Shown here piece by piece: positions 34,305 to 44,332 of a stretch of 64,000 bases of DNA; within the stretch, counting starts at the first letter, position 1; each line of letters begins with the position of its first letter. Origin of the DNA: Lachnospiraceae bacterium. Lineage in GTDB: Bacteria; Bacillota; Clostridia; Lachnospirales; Lachnospiraceae. The stretch is from assembly GCA_910575255.1 (NCBI GenBank), contig CAJTEM010000024.1, positions 1-64,000 on the forward strand, in the 5' to 3' direction. Position numbers and translations under genes: made by a program. The notes below the pieces were generated by a model, which was not told where the DNA came from, did not search any database, and saw nothing but the letters and a program-made list of their open reading frames with translations.

Positions 34305-36151
34305 TATATATTAAAAAAGATTTTTGGGTTCCATGTGATGATATCATTTTGGAAGACAGTGCAGATCATGCTGTTCGCTGTGAAAAGAATGCATTGGTGG
34401 TTGCTGGACCGGGTGCTGGAAAAACAGAATTGCTTGCACAAAAGGCGGGATTTTTATTTGCAACTAATTTATGTAGAGAACCACAGAAAATATTGGCGAT
34501 TAGTTTTAAGAAAGATGCTGCTGTTAATTTGAAAGAACGTGTTATAAAGCGGTATGGTAGGGAAATTGAAAATAGATTTGTATCAATGACCTTTGATGCT
34601 TTTTTTAAAAGCATACTTGATCATTTTATATATGCATTACCAATAGATAGTAGACCGAAAGATAATTATGGAATAGCAGATGATGCTACGATAGATTTTG
34701 CGTTTACAAAGGCAGGATTTGTTGTCCCATTTACATACAAGAAAAATGATATTAAAACTATTCAGAATAGAATGATTGCAAAATTAGAACTTCCTGTAAG
34801 CGGAAATTCCTTAGAAGCGAAGGCTTGGACATATTTGTTGAAGGGATCTAATGAACAATTACCGGCTCTATCGTTTACAATGATTGCTATGCTTGCAAAA
34901 TACATTATAGATAATAATCCTATGATTCGACGTGCTCTTCAATATACATATGCGTATGTGTTTTTAGATGAATTTCAAGATACCACAGATTTACAATATT
35001 CGATTGTTAAAAGTTGTTTTCAAGGATCAAAATCAGTAGTTACTGCTGTTGGTGATAATAAACAACGAATTATGCTATGGGCGGGAGCATTGAAAACAGT
35101 TTTTGAAGATTTTCAAAAAGATTTTGATTCTGAAAAATTTCAACTTATTATGAACCACCGATCTGCCCCTCGTTTAGTTGTTTTGCAAAAGGAAATGTAT
35201 AACTTGTTGAAAGAACCTAAGCTAATTGTGAAAACATCTAAAAAATGGAACGACGAAGATGGACGAATTCAATTGCTGATGAGTAAAGATGAACAATATG
35301 AGGCGATAAAGGTATCAGAAAGTATTCAACAACAGATTAAAAGTGGTATTAATATTAATGATATATGCATTCTTTGTAAACAGCGAATTATTGATTATTC
35401 ACCAAGAATTGTTGAAAATCTTCAAAATTTTGGAATTCGAGCTAGAGATGAAACGGAATATCAAGATTTAATAAAGGAACCTATAATTAGATTAATTATT
35501 GATTTTTTGTTAGTTGCAGTAAAGAGAAAGAACCCAAATGAATGGAGAAATTTAGAAGTATATTATGGAAAGTTTACAGGTATGGATAATGAGAGTAACC
35601 ATGAACAGTATTTTAGGAATATTGAATGCTTAATTAAAAGTTTGGATAAAGTGAAGAAATTGGAAGAAAATGTAGAGGCGAAAAATGATTTTGAATATTT
35701 AATACAATATATTATTGATTTTTGGGGAATTAGTAGAATAAAAGCGCAATTTCCAGAATATCAGCAAGGGAATTATTTAAATGAAAAAATATGTAAATTT
35801 GTGGATATCTTCTGGAAAGAATATGAATTGGGAGAAAAGGACTGGATACGTGCGATAGAGAATTTTATTGGAGTCCATTCCATTCCTATTATGACAATTC
35901 ATAAGAGTAAAGGGCTTGAATATTCTGCAGTATATTTTATAGGATTAGAAGATTCGGCTTTTTGGAATTTTTTAAATCAATCAGAGGAAGATAGGTGTGC
36001 TTTTTTTGTTGCTTTATCACGCGCTAAGGAGTTTCTTATGTTTACTTTTAGTGAGTACAGAAGCAATTTAAAGTATCCAGATCAAAAAAGAAAAAATATA
36101 GATGAATTTTATGAACTGCTTCAGAAATCAAATGTAATTGAAGTTATTTAG
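34301..36151 (+). CDS. Gabija-like GajB: UvrD/PcrA-like SF1 helicase
   Basis: A 616-residue SF1A helicase. Motif I is VVAGPGAGKTELL (about residue 33-45), motif II FLDEFQDTTD (about 220), motif III GDNKQRIMLWAGA, motif V MTIHKSKGLEYSAVYF (about 530) and motif VI FVALSRAKEF (about 570). The start overlaps the GajA stop (ATGA). In Gabija, GajB senses or unwinds DNA ends and activates GajA; the same role is inferred here. It is longer than the studied GajB. The AT-rich composition matches the two neighbouring genes. Confidence 0.82.
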   Translation: MIYIKKDFWVPCDDIILEDSADHAVRCEKNALVVAGPGAGKTELLAQKAGFLFATNLCREPQKILAISFKKDAAVNLKERVIKRYGREIENRFVSMTFDAFFKSILDHFIYALPIDSRPKDNYGIADDATIDFAFTKAGFVVPFTYKKNDIKTIQNRMIAKLELPVSGNSLEAKAWTYLLKGSNEQLPALSFTMIAMLAKYIIDNNPMIRRALQYTYAYVFLDEFQDTTDLQYSIVKSCFQGSKSVVTAVGDNKQRIMLWAGALKTVFEDFQKDFDSEKFQLIMNHRSAPRLVVLQKEMYNLLKEPKLIVKTSKKWNDEDGRIQLLMSKDEQYEAIKVSESIQQQIKSGININDICILCKQRIIDYSPRIVENLQNFGIRARDETEYQDLIKEPIIRLIIDFLLVAVKRKNPNEWRNLEVYYGKFTGMDNESNHEQYFRNIECLIKSLDKVKKLEENVEAKNDFEYLIQYIIDFWGISRIKAQFPEYQQGNYLNEKICKFVDIFWKEYELGEKDWIRAIENFIGVHSIPIMTIHKSKGLEYSAVYFIGLEDSAFWNFLNQSEEDRCAFFVALSRAKEFLMFTFSEYRSNLKYPDQKRKNIDEFYELLQKSNVIEVI

Positions 36152-36190
36152 TTTTGTAATATAAAAAGATTTTAGATGAGGTGACATAAA

Positions 36191-37210
36191 ATGGGAAGAA
36201 TTGAAGATGTAAAAAAGGATCATCATTTTGTATTTCAAAAATATATGGAAGAATGGATAGAGCCAAGTGAGAATGCATTATGGATTTTAAGAGAAAAGAA
36301 AAAGTTATTTACTACGGGAACCGCTGGTATAGCATTCAAAAAGTTCTTTTATACAATAAGAGAAATTAATGAAGAAGAGAAAAAATTACTGAATTTATTT
36401 ATAGCAACAATGCACCCGGCGGTTCAAGAACAGATGAAAGTGATAATTGATGCTTATCTTCTTCCAATTGAGAACAAAGCAGTAATTGCTGAAATGGAGC
36501 AATTTTCGATAAAAAGATTTGGAACTAAAGAAAAAATACCATTGGAGATTAAAGAAGAAATAGAAAAATGCAAAAATATTAATCAGGTTCAACTAAATAA
36601 TACAATGGAGGATTTTTATTGTGAAATAGAAGGCGAACTGGCTGGTTATATTAAACAGATAAAAAAAGAGGGAATTGATTTTTATTATAAATTTGATAAA
36701 AACAACAAATACAATTTCTTATTTGATATTTGTGTTCAATACTTTAGAACGATGGCATTAAAAGAACGATGGATACATAATTTTGGAGATGCACTTCAAT
36801 CATTGAACATAGATAAAATGGGTATTGACATGAATAAAATTAATTTGAGTAATTTATCGTTCTTTTATTTTTGGTATATTCAAAGTGCAACTGCCTATGC
36901 ACTTGCAGAGAAAAATGCAGTTGTTAGTTTATTATGTAATAATACATCAATTCCATTTATTACGGCAGATCAACCAATAATTAATTTGAAGTGTGATTAT
37001 TGTAAGGATATAAATCAAGTGGAAGAATTAGAACTATATTATCCAATATCACCATCAAAAGCTTTGTTAATAGGTTGGGATTGCTTAGATAGAAAGTTAG
37101 TAGTTGCTGAAGATGATGTTGTTTTGTACAACAAAGCAATCGCAAATGCATCTCAACAATTTTTAATCGGGAATAGTAAGGAGGTGTTAGAGCAATTTGT
37201 GGATATTTAG
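36191..37210 (+). CDS. DUF4238 family protein, defence-associated candidate
   Basis: A 339-residue protein with GAGGTG before the ATG, 39 bp after the helicase gene and of the same AT-rich composition. DUF4238 hallmarks are visible: an N-terminal DHHFVFQKYMEEW (the H-x-x-P/F-x-x-YL region), a central FITADQPIINL segment (about residue 256) and YYPISPSKALLIGW (about 286). The biochemical activity is not established; the conserved H, D and S-P pattern suggests an enzyme. Because it follows the Gabija-like pair with no terminator between, it may be a third component or an independent passenger. Confidence 0.72.
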   Translation: MGRIEDVKKDHHFVFQKYMEEWIEPSENALWILREKKKLFTTGTAGIAFKKFFYTIREINEEEKKLLNLFIATMHPAVQEQMKVIIDAYLLPIENKAVIAEMEQFSIKRFGTKEKIPLEIKEEIEKCKNINQVQLNNTMEDFYCEIEGELAGYIKQIKKEGIDFYYKFDKNNKYNFLFDICVQYFRTMALKERWIHNFGDALQSLNIDKMGIDMNKINLSNLSFFYFWYIQSATAYALAEKNAVVSLLCNNTSIPFITADQPIINLKCDYCKDINQVEELELYYPISPSKALLIGWDCLDRKLVVAEDDVVLYNKAIANASQQFLIGNSKEVLEQFVDI

Positions 37211-37239
37211 ATAAAAATTGAATAAAGTTTACCGTCACT

Positions 37240-37279
37240 GGTGGCAATGGCTTATGAACGAACCATAGCCGCCTTTTTT
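37240..37279 (+). terminator. Terminator closing the cargo block
   Basis: GGTGGCAATGG (37240-37250) and CCATAGCCGCC (37263-37273) form an imperfect stem followed by TTTTTTA. It closes the DUF4238 gene and lies just before the SNF2 gene. Confidence 0.55.
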
Positions 37280-37317
37280 ATTGCCCAAAAACAATAAACA
37301 GGAAATGGAGGATTGCC

Positions 37318-40300
37318 ATGAGAAAATATGACGTAATTTCCGCACTCTCCGAAGAAACATCAAAGAGGGTGACGAGAAATGAAGAAAGCTGGAAGAAATA
37401 TCTGAACACAGCATCAAGGCTCTACAAATACCCGTTCAAAGACCAGCTTCTTATCTATGCCCAAAGACCGGATGCCACAGCCTGCGCTTCCATAGAGATA
37501 TGGAATGAAAAAATGCACTGTTGGGTAAACAAGGGTGCAAAGGGGATTGCACTTCTGGATGAAGAAGGGAGTCCCTACACCGGACTGCGGTACGTCTTTG
37601 ACATATCGGACGTGCATAAGGCAAGGCGCATCGGGCGTTTCCCTCAGCTTTGGGAGATGCGGGAAGAACATCAGGAAGCGGTTCTGAACCGTCTGGAAGG
37701 GATTTATGGAGATACTAACAAGGAAACGGGATTTGTGGACAGGATCAGGGAGATTGCTTCCCGGATTGCACAGGACTGTTATGGGGAGCTTGCTTCGGAT
37801 ATGGAATATCTGAAAGAAGGAAGTTTTCTGGAGGAACTGGACGAGCTGAATATTGCTGTTCGTGTCCGGGAAACGCTGGCGGACAGCATCGCCTACACTG
37901 TTTTAAAGCGGTGCGGCATGGAAGATGCGGAGCTGGCAGAGGAAATCCAGTTCCCCTATATCCATGAGTTTAATACAATAGAAACCCTGTCGCACATCGG
38001 TGACAGCATATCCGATTTATCCAAGCCTGTGCTGATGGAGATTGGCAAAGCAATCGGGGCGTATGACAGGGAAATCGCCGGAAAGGAAGCATCGAGAAAT
38101 TTTGTCGAAAAAGGACTTGCAAATGCCTCTGACACACGCTATAATGCTTTAAAGCGCGAAAGCGAAACAGAGGACGTACAACCTACCACACAGACCGGAA
38201 ATGCCGGGGAAAGGGGAAATAATGATGAATCTGACCTACGAGAAGAACGGGGATTACATGATACCGATGTTACAGGTGGACGAGCAGCCGGAGGGGACGC
38301 TCACGAAATACGGGCTGATGAGGAAGAATTACTTACAGGAACACAAGAAGGGGATTTACACCGGGCTTCTGCTGAAAGGGAAGCTGAAAGAGCATCTTCT
38401 GACCATTCAGGAGCAGGCGGAGCAGAGGATGGAATTACTGACAGCGCAGATGGCGAAAGCCGAGGGCGTGACGGAGGAACTGAAAGCAGCCGATCAGATG
38501 AAGTGGGTGGGGATGATGAACAACATCAGGCATTCGGCGGAGGAAATCGCGCTGAGAGAACTGGTATACAGTCTGTAAATGAGGAAGAAATAACTGAAAA
38601 TAAGGAATTAACAGAGCCGGGTAATGGAGAAAACACATTATCCGGTTTTTCTATGTCCGGTTACATAGAAAGGGGTGGGTATCAGAAAGAGGAACAGGTG
38701 CTGCAGGAAGAAGAATCAGCAGAAATAGAAAGCTACCAGCAGCTTAGTCTGTTCCCTACGGTAGAAGAACAGATTGACATGATAGAAGCAGCGCAGGCAC
38801 GAGAGAAATTTACCATGCCCGCTGCTTTTTCTTTGCCGCAGGAAGCGGAAAAAATGGCTGTATTGGAACAGGAAGCGGAAATGTCCGCAGTGGTAAAAAT
38901 CTGCGGTGCGCTGTCCATGAAAGATGTGGTCAGCTGGAATGAGGATACCGGGGCGGTTGCCATAGAGGACGCTGACAGGAGGTTAGAGGGCAAGGCAGTT
39001 TATGACACCCTGTTTCTGGAAGCCGCCGATTATGTACTGATGCAGTCATTAAGCGGCAATGCGGAAAAGGCGGTGGAGATGGATGCTCTGCTGAAGGAAG
39101 CACAGAAGTATGCGGCACGTTATGAGAATGAGCCAGAACAGCAGAGGGAAGGACACGCTGCGGAAGTATCTGAAGCAGAGCCGGAAAAACTGACAGAAGA
39201 ACCGGAACAGGAAGAAACAGTACGCTTTACGGTTACGGAAACTTCGGATGCCTTTACAGAGCCTTATGTGGTATGGGACAGCGAAACACAGGATTATTAT
39301 GTGACAGGCGATGGCACAGTGCCGACATTTGACACACTGGAGGAAGCGGATGTTTTCTGCCAGAATCTCAACGGAGATTTACAGGGGAAAAAAGCAGAAA
39401 ATATTGTTACAGAGTCGGAAAATGTTACGAAGGAAACGGAACAGCCGGGAACGGAAGATGTTTCAGGCACAAAAGATTCTGCTGAAAAAGATGATTTCCC
39501 CGACATTGACACGCAGGTTGTCCGGGAAGGTCTGGAAAAAGCCGGGATTGTGGACGGGCAGTTAGTAGATGAAACCGCCTTAGAAAACGATCCGTTTATC
39601 CGGCAGGTCATGGGCGATGTGGAAACGCTGACCGGGGGCAATCCGCCAGAGCCGGGAAAAGTACCACAAAAAGAGCCGGAGATTGATAAAACAGGCGCAG
39701 TTAATTACCATATTTCTTTTAATGAAGCAGAGAATACCGGAAAAGGATTTGCGCCGAAAGAGAAATTCCGGCAGAACGTGGAAGCCATACGAACCCTTGA
39801 GAAGATTGAAGGAGAACGCCGCACTGCCACACCGGAGGAACAGGAAGTCTTAGCAAAATATGTGGGGTGGGGCGGTCTTGCCGATGCCTTTGATTCTTCC
39901 AAAGCGAACTGGGTGAATGAGTATCAGGAATTAAAGAGCCTGTTATCCCCGGAGGAATACGCTTCCGCAAGGGAAAGCACGTTAAATGCCCACTACACAA
40001 GCCCGGTCATCATTCAGGCAATCTATGACGCTGTGGGGAAAATGGGATTTACCAGAGGGAACGTGTTAGATCCCGCCGCAGGCATTGGGAATTTCTATGG
40101 CTGTCTGCCGGAGGAAATGGCAGGGAGCAGGCTCTACGGGGCGGAGCTTGACGGGATTACCGGGCGCATCGCAAAACAGCTTTACCCTCATGCGGACATT
40201 AAAATCACAGGATTTGAGAATACCAGTTATCCCAATGACTTTTTTGACGTGGCGGTGGGGAATGTGCCTTTCGGACAGTATAAAGTGTCTGACAGGCAGT

Positions 40301-43300
40301 ATGACAAGCATAATTTCCTCATACATGATTATTTTTTCGCAAAGACTTTGGATAAAGTACGTCCGGGCGGCATCGTTGCCTTTGTGACAAGCAAGGGAAC
40401 AATGGATAAGAAAAACCCGGAAGTACGGAAATACCTTGCACAGCGGGCAGAGCTATTGGGGGCAGTCCGGCTCCCGAACACAGCATTTAAGGAAAATGCG
40501 GGTACGGAGGTCACTTCGGATATTTTATTTTTAAAGAAGCGTGACCGGTTATTAGACATTGAGCCGGATTGGGTGCATCTGACGGAAAAAGACGGTATCG
40601 TGATGAACCAGTATTTCGCAGACCACCCGGAAATGGTACTCGGAAAAATGGAGATGGTTTCCGGGGCGCATGGCATGGAATCCGCCTGCCTGCCGGACAC
40701 ATTCCTTCCCCTGTCGGCACAGCTTAAAAATGCGCTCTCTTATGTGGAGGGCAGCATTGAGCAGGCGGATTTCAATGAGATTGATGATGAGCTGGCAAGG
40801 GAGAACATACCCGCCGATCCGGAGGTAAAGAATTACAGTTATACGGTTGTAGACGATAAAGTGTACTACCGGGAAAATTCCATTATGAAGCCTGTGGACG
40901 TATCGGAGAAAGCGGAGCAACGCATGAAGGGCATGGTGGCGATCCGGGACTGTACGCAGGAATTGATAAACTTCCAGTTGGACGAATACCCGGAGGATAT
41001 GATTTTAAACAAGCAGGCGGAATTAAACCAGTTATACGATGATTTCTCCAAGAAATTCGGTCTGCTGAACTCCCAGACCAACCGGAGGGCGTTCAATCAG
41101 GATTCCAGCTACTGCCTGTTATGCTCCCTTGAAAATCTGGACGATGAGGGGAATTTTATCGGCAAAGCGGATATGTTCTCCAAACGTACCATTAAAAAGC
41201 AGGAAGTTGTGACGAGCGTGGACACAGCCAGTGAAGCACTGGCGGTATCTTTAAGTGAGAAGGCGGGCGTGGACTTAGCCTATATGTCACAGCTTGCGGA
41301 CAAGAGCGTGGAGGAAATCACAAAAGAGCTTGCCGGGGTAATCTTCCAGAACCCGGTCACAGAGGAATGGGAAACCGCAGACGAATATTTAAGCGGGAAT
41401 GTGCGGGAGAAGCTGTCAGTGGCGAGAACCTTTGCGGAAAACCACCCGGAATATGCCATTAACGTATCCTCACTGGAAAGCGTACAGCCGAAGGAACTGG
41501 ACGCATCGGAGATTGAGGTGCGTGTGGGCGCAACATGGATTTCACCAAAATATATCGAGGACTTCATGCGTGAAACCTTTGAAACGCCGGAGTACCTTTT
41601 TGACCGGAACACAATGGGAGTGCTGTATTCCAATGTAACCGGGCAGTGGAACGTGAAGGGGAAAAACGCAGACCGGGGAAATGCCCTTGTCAACATGACT
41701 TACGGGACAGGTCGGGCAAACGCCTATAAGATTCTGGAGGATTCCCTAAACCTCCGTGATACCCGCATTTTTGACATTGTGACAGAGGACGGGAAGGAAA
41801 AAAGAGTTCTCAACAAAAAAGAAACCATGCTTGCAAGCCAGAAGCAGGAAGCAATCCGGGAAGCCTTTAAGGACTGGGTATTCCGAGATCCGGAGCGCAG
41901 GCAGGATTTATGCGCAAAATATAATGAGCTTTTCAATTCCACCAGACCGAGGGAATATGACGGTTCGCACTTGAAATTCCCCGGCATGACGCCGGACATT
42001 GTACTCAGACCGCACCAGCTTAACGCTGTGGCGCATCAGTTATATGGGGACAACACGCTCCTTGCCCATTGCGTGGGTGCGGGAAAGACCTTTGAAATGA
42101 TTGCGGCGGCAATGGAAAATAAAAGATTGGGATTGTGCCAAAAGAGCTTATTTGTCGTGCCGAACCACCTGACGGAGCAGTGGGCGAGTGACTTTCTGCG
42201 CCTGTATCCGGGGGCGAATATCTTAGCGGCAACCAAGAAGGATTTTGAACCCGCAAACCGAAAGAAGTTCTGCTCCCGGATAGCAACGGGAGATTATGAC
42301 GCTGTGATTATCGGTCACAGCCAATTCGAGAAAATCCCGCTTTCCACCGAAAGGCAGATGGCGATGATTGAAAGGCAGATAACAGAAATTGAAATGGCAA
42401 TCGAAGCCCTCAAAGCGGAGAATGGAGAGCGTTATTCCATTAAGCAGATGGAAAAGACGAAGAAATCACTGTCTGCAAGATTGAGCCGCTTAAATGATAC
42501 CAGCCGAAAGGACAATGTTGTGACCTTTGAGCAGTTGGGCGTGGATCGGCTGTTTGTGGACGAGAGCCATAATTATAAGAACCTCTTTTTATACACAAAA
42601 ATGCGGAACGTGGCGGGCATCGCACAGACGGAAGCGCAGAAATCCTCGGATATGTTTGCCAAGTGCCAGTATATGGACGAACTGACCGGAGGGAAGGGCA
42701 TCACATTCGCAACAGGTACGCCAATTTCAAATAGCATGACGGAACTTTATACAAATATGCGTTATCTCCAGTACAATACCTTACAGCGTCTGGGGTTGGG
42801 GCATTTCGACAGTTGGGCGGCATCATTTGGGGAAACCCAGACAGCGATTGAGCTTGCACCGGAAGGGACTGGATACCGGGCAAAAACAAGGTTCGCCAAG
42901 TTCTTCAATTTACCGGAACTGATCGCATTATTCAAAGAAAGTGCGGACATTCAGACACCAGATATGTTAAAGCTGCCTGTGCCGGAAGCGGATTATGAAA
43001 ATATCGTGTTAAAGCCGAGCGAGTACCAGCAGGACATGGTTCAGTCACTTGCGGACAGGGCGGAGGCGGTCAGGGACAGGAAAGTGCAGCCGAACATCGA
43101 CAATATGCTGAAAATCACCAATGACGGAAGAAAGTTAGCGTTAGACCAGCGGCTCATCAATGATATGCTCCCGGACGAAGAAAACTCCAAAGCCACAACC
43201 TGTGTGGAGAAGGCGTTTGAGATTTGGGAGCAGACCAAAGAGCAGAAATCGGCGCAGCTAATCTTCTGCGATTTATCCACGCCGAAGGGAGATGGGACAT

Positions 43301-43611
43301 TCAACGTATATGAGGACATCAGGGATAAACTCATGGCGAAGGGAGTGCCGGAGAATGAAATAGCATTTATCCATAACGCCAATACGGAAACAAGGAAAGC
43401 GGAGCTGTTCGCAAAGGTAAGAAGCGGGCAGGTTCGTTTTTTGTTAGGCTCAACCGCAAAAATGGGAGCCGGGACAAACGTACAGGACAGGCTTATCGCT
43501 TTACACCACCTCGATGTACCCTGGCGTCCGTCCGATGTAGGACGGATTTTGCGGACATTCAAAATAAAAAAGAATGTGGAGGTAACAGACAATGGCAAAG
43601 ACAATTTTTGA
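37318..43611 (+). CDS. N6-adenine methylase/SNF2 helicase fusion, 5' part interrupted by IME3
   Basis: The start ATG has GGAGG upstream. Of the 2097 codons, those up to 43550 are host; the last 20 or so residues come from IME3. The order is: an N-terminal conserved region (about 1-290, [13 protein letters not shown]), a disordered acidic Gly/Arg/Glu region (about 295-440) that overlaps a TnpV gene in another frame, acidic spacers (to about 790), a methylase ([13 protein letters not shown] about 914; [13 protein letters not shown] about 976) and an SF2 helicase ([15 protein letters not shown] about 1580; [10 protein letters not shown] about 1744; [14 protein letters not shown] about 2045). The break falls in motif VI. 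Such giant proteins are conserved in ICEs and are thought to protect or process transferred DNA. As it stands, the helicase is not complete. Confidence 0.88.
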   Translation: MRKYDVISALSEETSKRVTRNEESWKKYLNTASRLYKYPFKDQLLIYAQRPDATACASIEIWNEKMHCWVNKGAKGIALLDEEGSPYTGLRYVFDISDVHKARRIGRFPQLWEMREEHQEAVLNRLEGIYGDTNKETGFVDRIREIASRIAQDCYGELASDMEYLKEGSFLEELDELNIAVRVRETLADSIAYTVLKRCGMEDAELAEEIQFPYIHEFNTIETLSHIGDSISDLSKPVLMEIGKAIGAYDREIAGKEASRNFVEKGLANASDTRYNALKRESETEDVQPTTQTGNAGERGNNDESDLREERGLHDTDVTGGRAAGGDAHEIRADEEELLTGTQEGDLHRASAEREAERASSDHSGAGGAEDGITDSADGESRGRDGGTESSRSDEVGGDDEQHQAFGGGNRAERTGIQSVNEEEITENKELTEPGNGENTLSGFSMSGYIERGGYQKEEQVLQEEESAEIESYQQLSLFPTVEEQIDMIEAAQAREKFTMPAAFSLPQEAEKMAVLEQEAEMSAVVKICGALSMKDVVSWNEDTGAVAIEDADRRLEGKAVYDTLFLEAADYVLMQSLSGNAEKAVEMDALLKEAQKYAARYENEPEQQREGHAAEVSEAEPEKLTEEPEQEETVRFTVTETSDAFTEPYVVWDSETQDYYVTGDGTVPTFDTLEEADVFCQNLNGDLQGKKAENIVTESENVTKETEQPGTEDVSGTKDSAEKDDFPDIDTQVVREGLEKAGIVDGQLVDETALENDPFIRQVMGDVETLTGGNPPEPGKVPQKEPEIDKTGAVNYHISFNEAENTGKGFAPKEKFRQNVEAIRTLEKIEGERRTATPEEQEVLAKYVGWGGLADAFDSSKANWVNEYQELKSLLSPEEYASARESTLNAHYTSPVIIQAIYDAVGKMGFTRGNVLDPAAGIGNFYGCLPEEMAGSRLYGAELDGITGRIAKQLYPHADIKITGFENTSYPNDFFDVAVGNVPFGQYKVSDRQYDKHNFLIHDYFFAKTLDKVRPGGIVAFVTSKGTMDKKNPEVRKYLAQRAELLGAVRLPNTAFKENAGTEVTSDILFLKKRDRLLDIEPDWVHLTEKDGIVMNQYFADHPEMVLGKMEMVSGAHGMESACLPDTFLPLSAQLKNALSYVEGSIEQADFNEIDDELARENIPADPEVKNYSYTVVDDKVYYRENSIMKPVDVSEKAEQRMKGMVAIRDCTQELINFQLDEYPEDMILNKQAELNQLYDDFSKKFGLLNSQTNRRAFNQDSSYCLLCSLENLDDEGNFIGKADMFSKRTIKKQEVVTSVDTASEALAVSLSEKAGVDLAYMSQLADKSVEEITKELAGVIFQNPVTEEWETADEYLSGNVREKLSVARTFAENHPEYAINVSSLESVQPKELDASEIEVRVGATWISPKYIEDFMRETFETPEYLFDRNTMGVLYSNVTGQWNVKGKNADRGNALVNMTYGTGRANAYKILEDSLNLRDTRIFDIVTEDGKEKRVLNKKETMLASQKQEAIREAFKDWVFRDPERRQDLCAKYNELFNSTRPREYDGSHLKFPGMTPDIVLRPHQLNAVAHQLYGDNTLLAHCVGAGKTFEMIAAAMENKRLGLCQKSLFVVPNHLTEQWASDFLRLYPGANILAATKKDFEPANRKKFCSRIATGDYDAVIIGHSQFEKIPLSTERQMAMIERQITEIEMAIEALKAENGERYSIKQMEKTKKSLSARLSRLNDTSRKDNVVTFEQLGVDRLFVDESHNYKNLFLYTKMRNVAGIAQTEAQKSSDMFAKCQYMDELTGGKGITFATGTPISNSMTELYTNMRYLQYNTLQRLGLGHFDSWAASFGETQTAIELAPEGTGYRAKTRFAKFFNLPELIALFKESADIQTPDMLKLPVPEADYENIVLKPSEYQQDMVQSLADRAEAVRDRKVQPNIDNMLKITNDGRKLALDQRLINDMLPDEENSKATTCVEKAFEIWEQTKEQKSAQLIFCDLSTPKGDGTFNVYEDIRDKLMAKGVPENEIAFIHNANTETRKAELFAKVRSGQVRFLLGSTAKMGAGTNVQDRLIALHHLDVPWRPSDVGRILRTFKIKKNVEVTDNGKDNF
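38225..38578 (+). CDS. tnpV: TnpV-like protein encoded in an alternative frame inside the SNF2 gene
   Basis: The +2 frame relative to the SNF2 gene encodes about 117 residues with clear TnpV features: [55 protein letters not shown] and [20 protein letters not shown]. An AAAGGGG lies upstream of ATG 38225 (also ATG 38222 and 38201). In the SNF2 frame the same DNA encodes a Gly/Arg/Asp/Glu-rich disordered stretch without stop codons. Similarity to the two free-standing TnpV copies in the window (9249-9608 and 43592-43966) shows this is a true gene relic or overlapping gene and not chance. Confidence 0.75.
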   Translation: MNLTYEKNGDYMIPMLQVDEQPEGTLTKYGLMRKNYLQEHKKGIYTGLLLKGKLKEHLLTIQEQAEQRMELLTAQMAKAEGVTEELKAADQMKWVGMMNNIRHSAEEIALRELVYSL

Positions 43612-43966
43612 GGAAATGGGCGGCAAATACGAAAGGCAAGGCGATTATTTAATACCGTGCTTAACTGTATCCGCCGAAGAAGAACAGCCGATAGGCATAT
43701 GGGGACAGCGGCATTTGGATTATCTGAAGCATCACTGTAAAGTTACATACACCAATCTTCTTACAAGCGGCAGACTTAACGCTTACCTTGCCGACATTGA
43801 CAGACAGGCACAGGAAGGCTTTGAAAGGCTCATAGAGGGTATGAAACAGGCACAGGGCATAACGGAACAGCTAAAGGCAGAAAACGCCTTAGAATGGACA
43901 GGATACCTCAATAACATAAGGGCTTGTGCGAGGGAGATTGTGGAAAAGGAAATTATTTTTGCATAA
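43592..43966 (+). CDS. tnpV: TnpV family protein (IME3)
   Basis: A 124-residue protein, first gene of IME3, starting 42 bp inside the left junction with GGAGG upstream. It shows [52 protein letters not shown] and [20 protein letters not shown], the TnpV pattern. Function unknown. The start overlaps the tail of the interrupted SNF2 frame. Confidence 0.83.
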   Translation: MAKTIFEEMGGKYERQGDYLIPCLTVSAEEEQPIGIWGQRHLDYLKHHCKVTYTNLLTSGRLNAYLADIDRQAQEGFERLIEGMKQAQGITEQLKAENALEWTGYLNNIRACAREIVEKEIIFA

Positions 43967-43979
43967 ACAGATGATTAGT

Positions 43980-44006
43980 GGCAGGGGGAAATCCTGCCGC
44001 TTTTTC
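43980..44006 (+). terminator. Terminator after tnpV
   Basis: GGCAGG (43980-43985) and CCTGCC (43993-43998) form a stem followed by GCTTTTTC. Confidence 0.7.
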
Positions 44007-44023
44007 TGCTTTAGTTTGTCAGC

Positions 44024-44052
44024 TTGACAAATAAAGGGTTAAGGAATATAAT
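44024..44052 (+). promoter_or_regulatory. Promoter of tet(O)
   Basis: TTGACA (44024-44029) and TATAAT (44047-44052) are consensus boxes 17 bases apart, about 280 bp before the tet(O) start. Confidence 0.85.
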
Positions 44053-44084
44053 TAGATTCAGTATTATACAAGGAGTTAATAAAT

Positions 44085-44108
44085 ATGCGGCAAGGTATTC
44101 TTAAATAA
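44085..44108 (+). CDS. tet(O) leader peptide
   Basis: A seven-residue frame, MRQGILK, with AAGGAG about 10 bases upstream. Its codons (GGTATTCTTAAA) can pair with CAGTTTAAGAATACTT near 44180-44196, so ribosome position on the leader would change the folding of the transcript. This is the attenuation arrangement known for tet(M)/tet(O)-type leaders. Confidence 0.7.
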   Translation: MRQGILK

Positions 44109-44260
44109 ACTGTCAATTTGATAGTGGGAACAAAAAGTAGCAGTCTCGTTTCACTTTTAATATGGGGCTTAGTTTTTTGTACCCAGTTTAAGAATACTTT
44201 TATCATGTAATTTTATATGCCCGAAAACATATAAGTGTTTTGGGGCTATTGGAGTTATTT

Positions 44261-44298
44261 ACCCAGTGATAGGAGTATTTATCACTGGGTATTTTTAT
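44261..44298 (+). terminator. tet(O) leader terminator (attenuator)
   Basis: ACCCAGTGAT (44261-44270) and ATCACTGGGT (44281-44290) form a perfect stem followed by ATTTTTATG, 35 bp before the tet(O) ATG. It should stop transcription unless the leader refolds under tetracycline. Confidence 0.75.
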
Positions 44299-44332
44299 GC
44301 CCTTTTTTGGGTGTTGATAGGAGGAAAATCAC

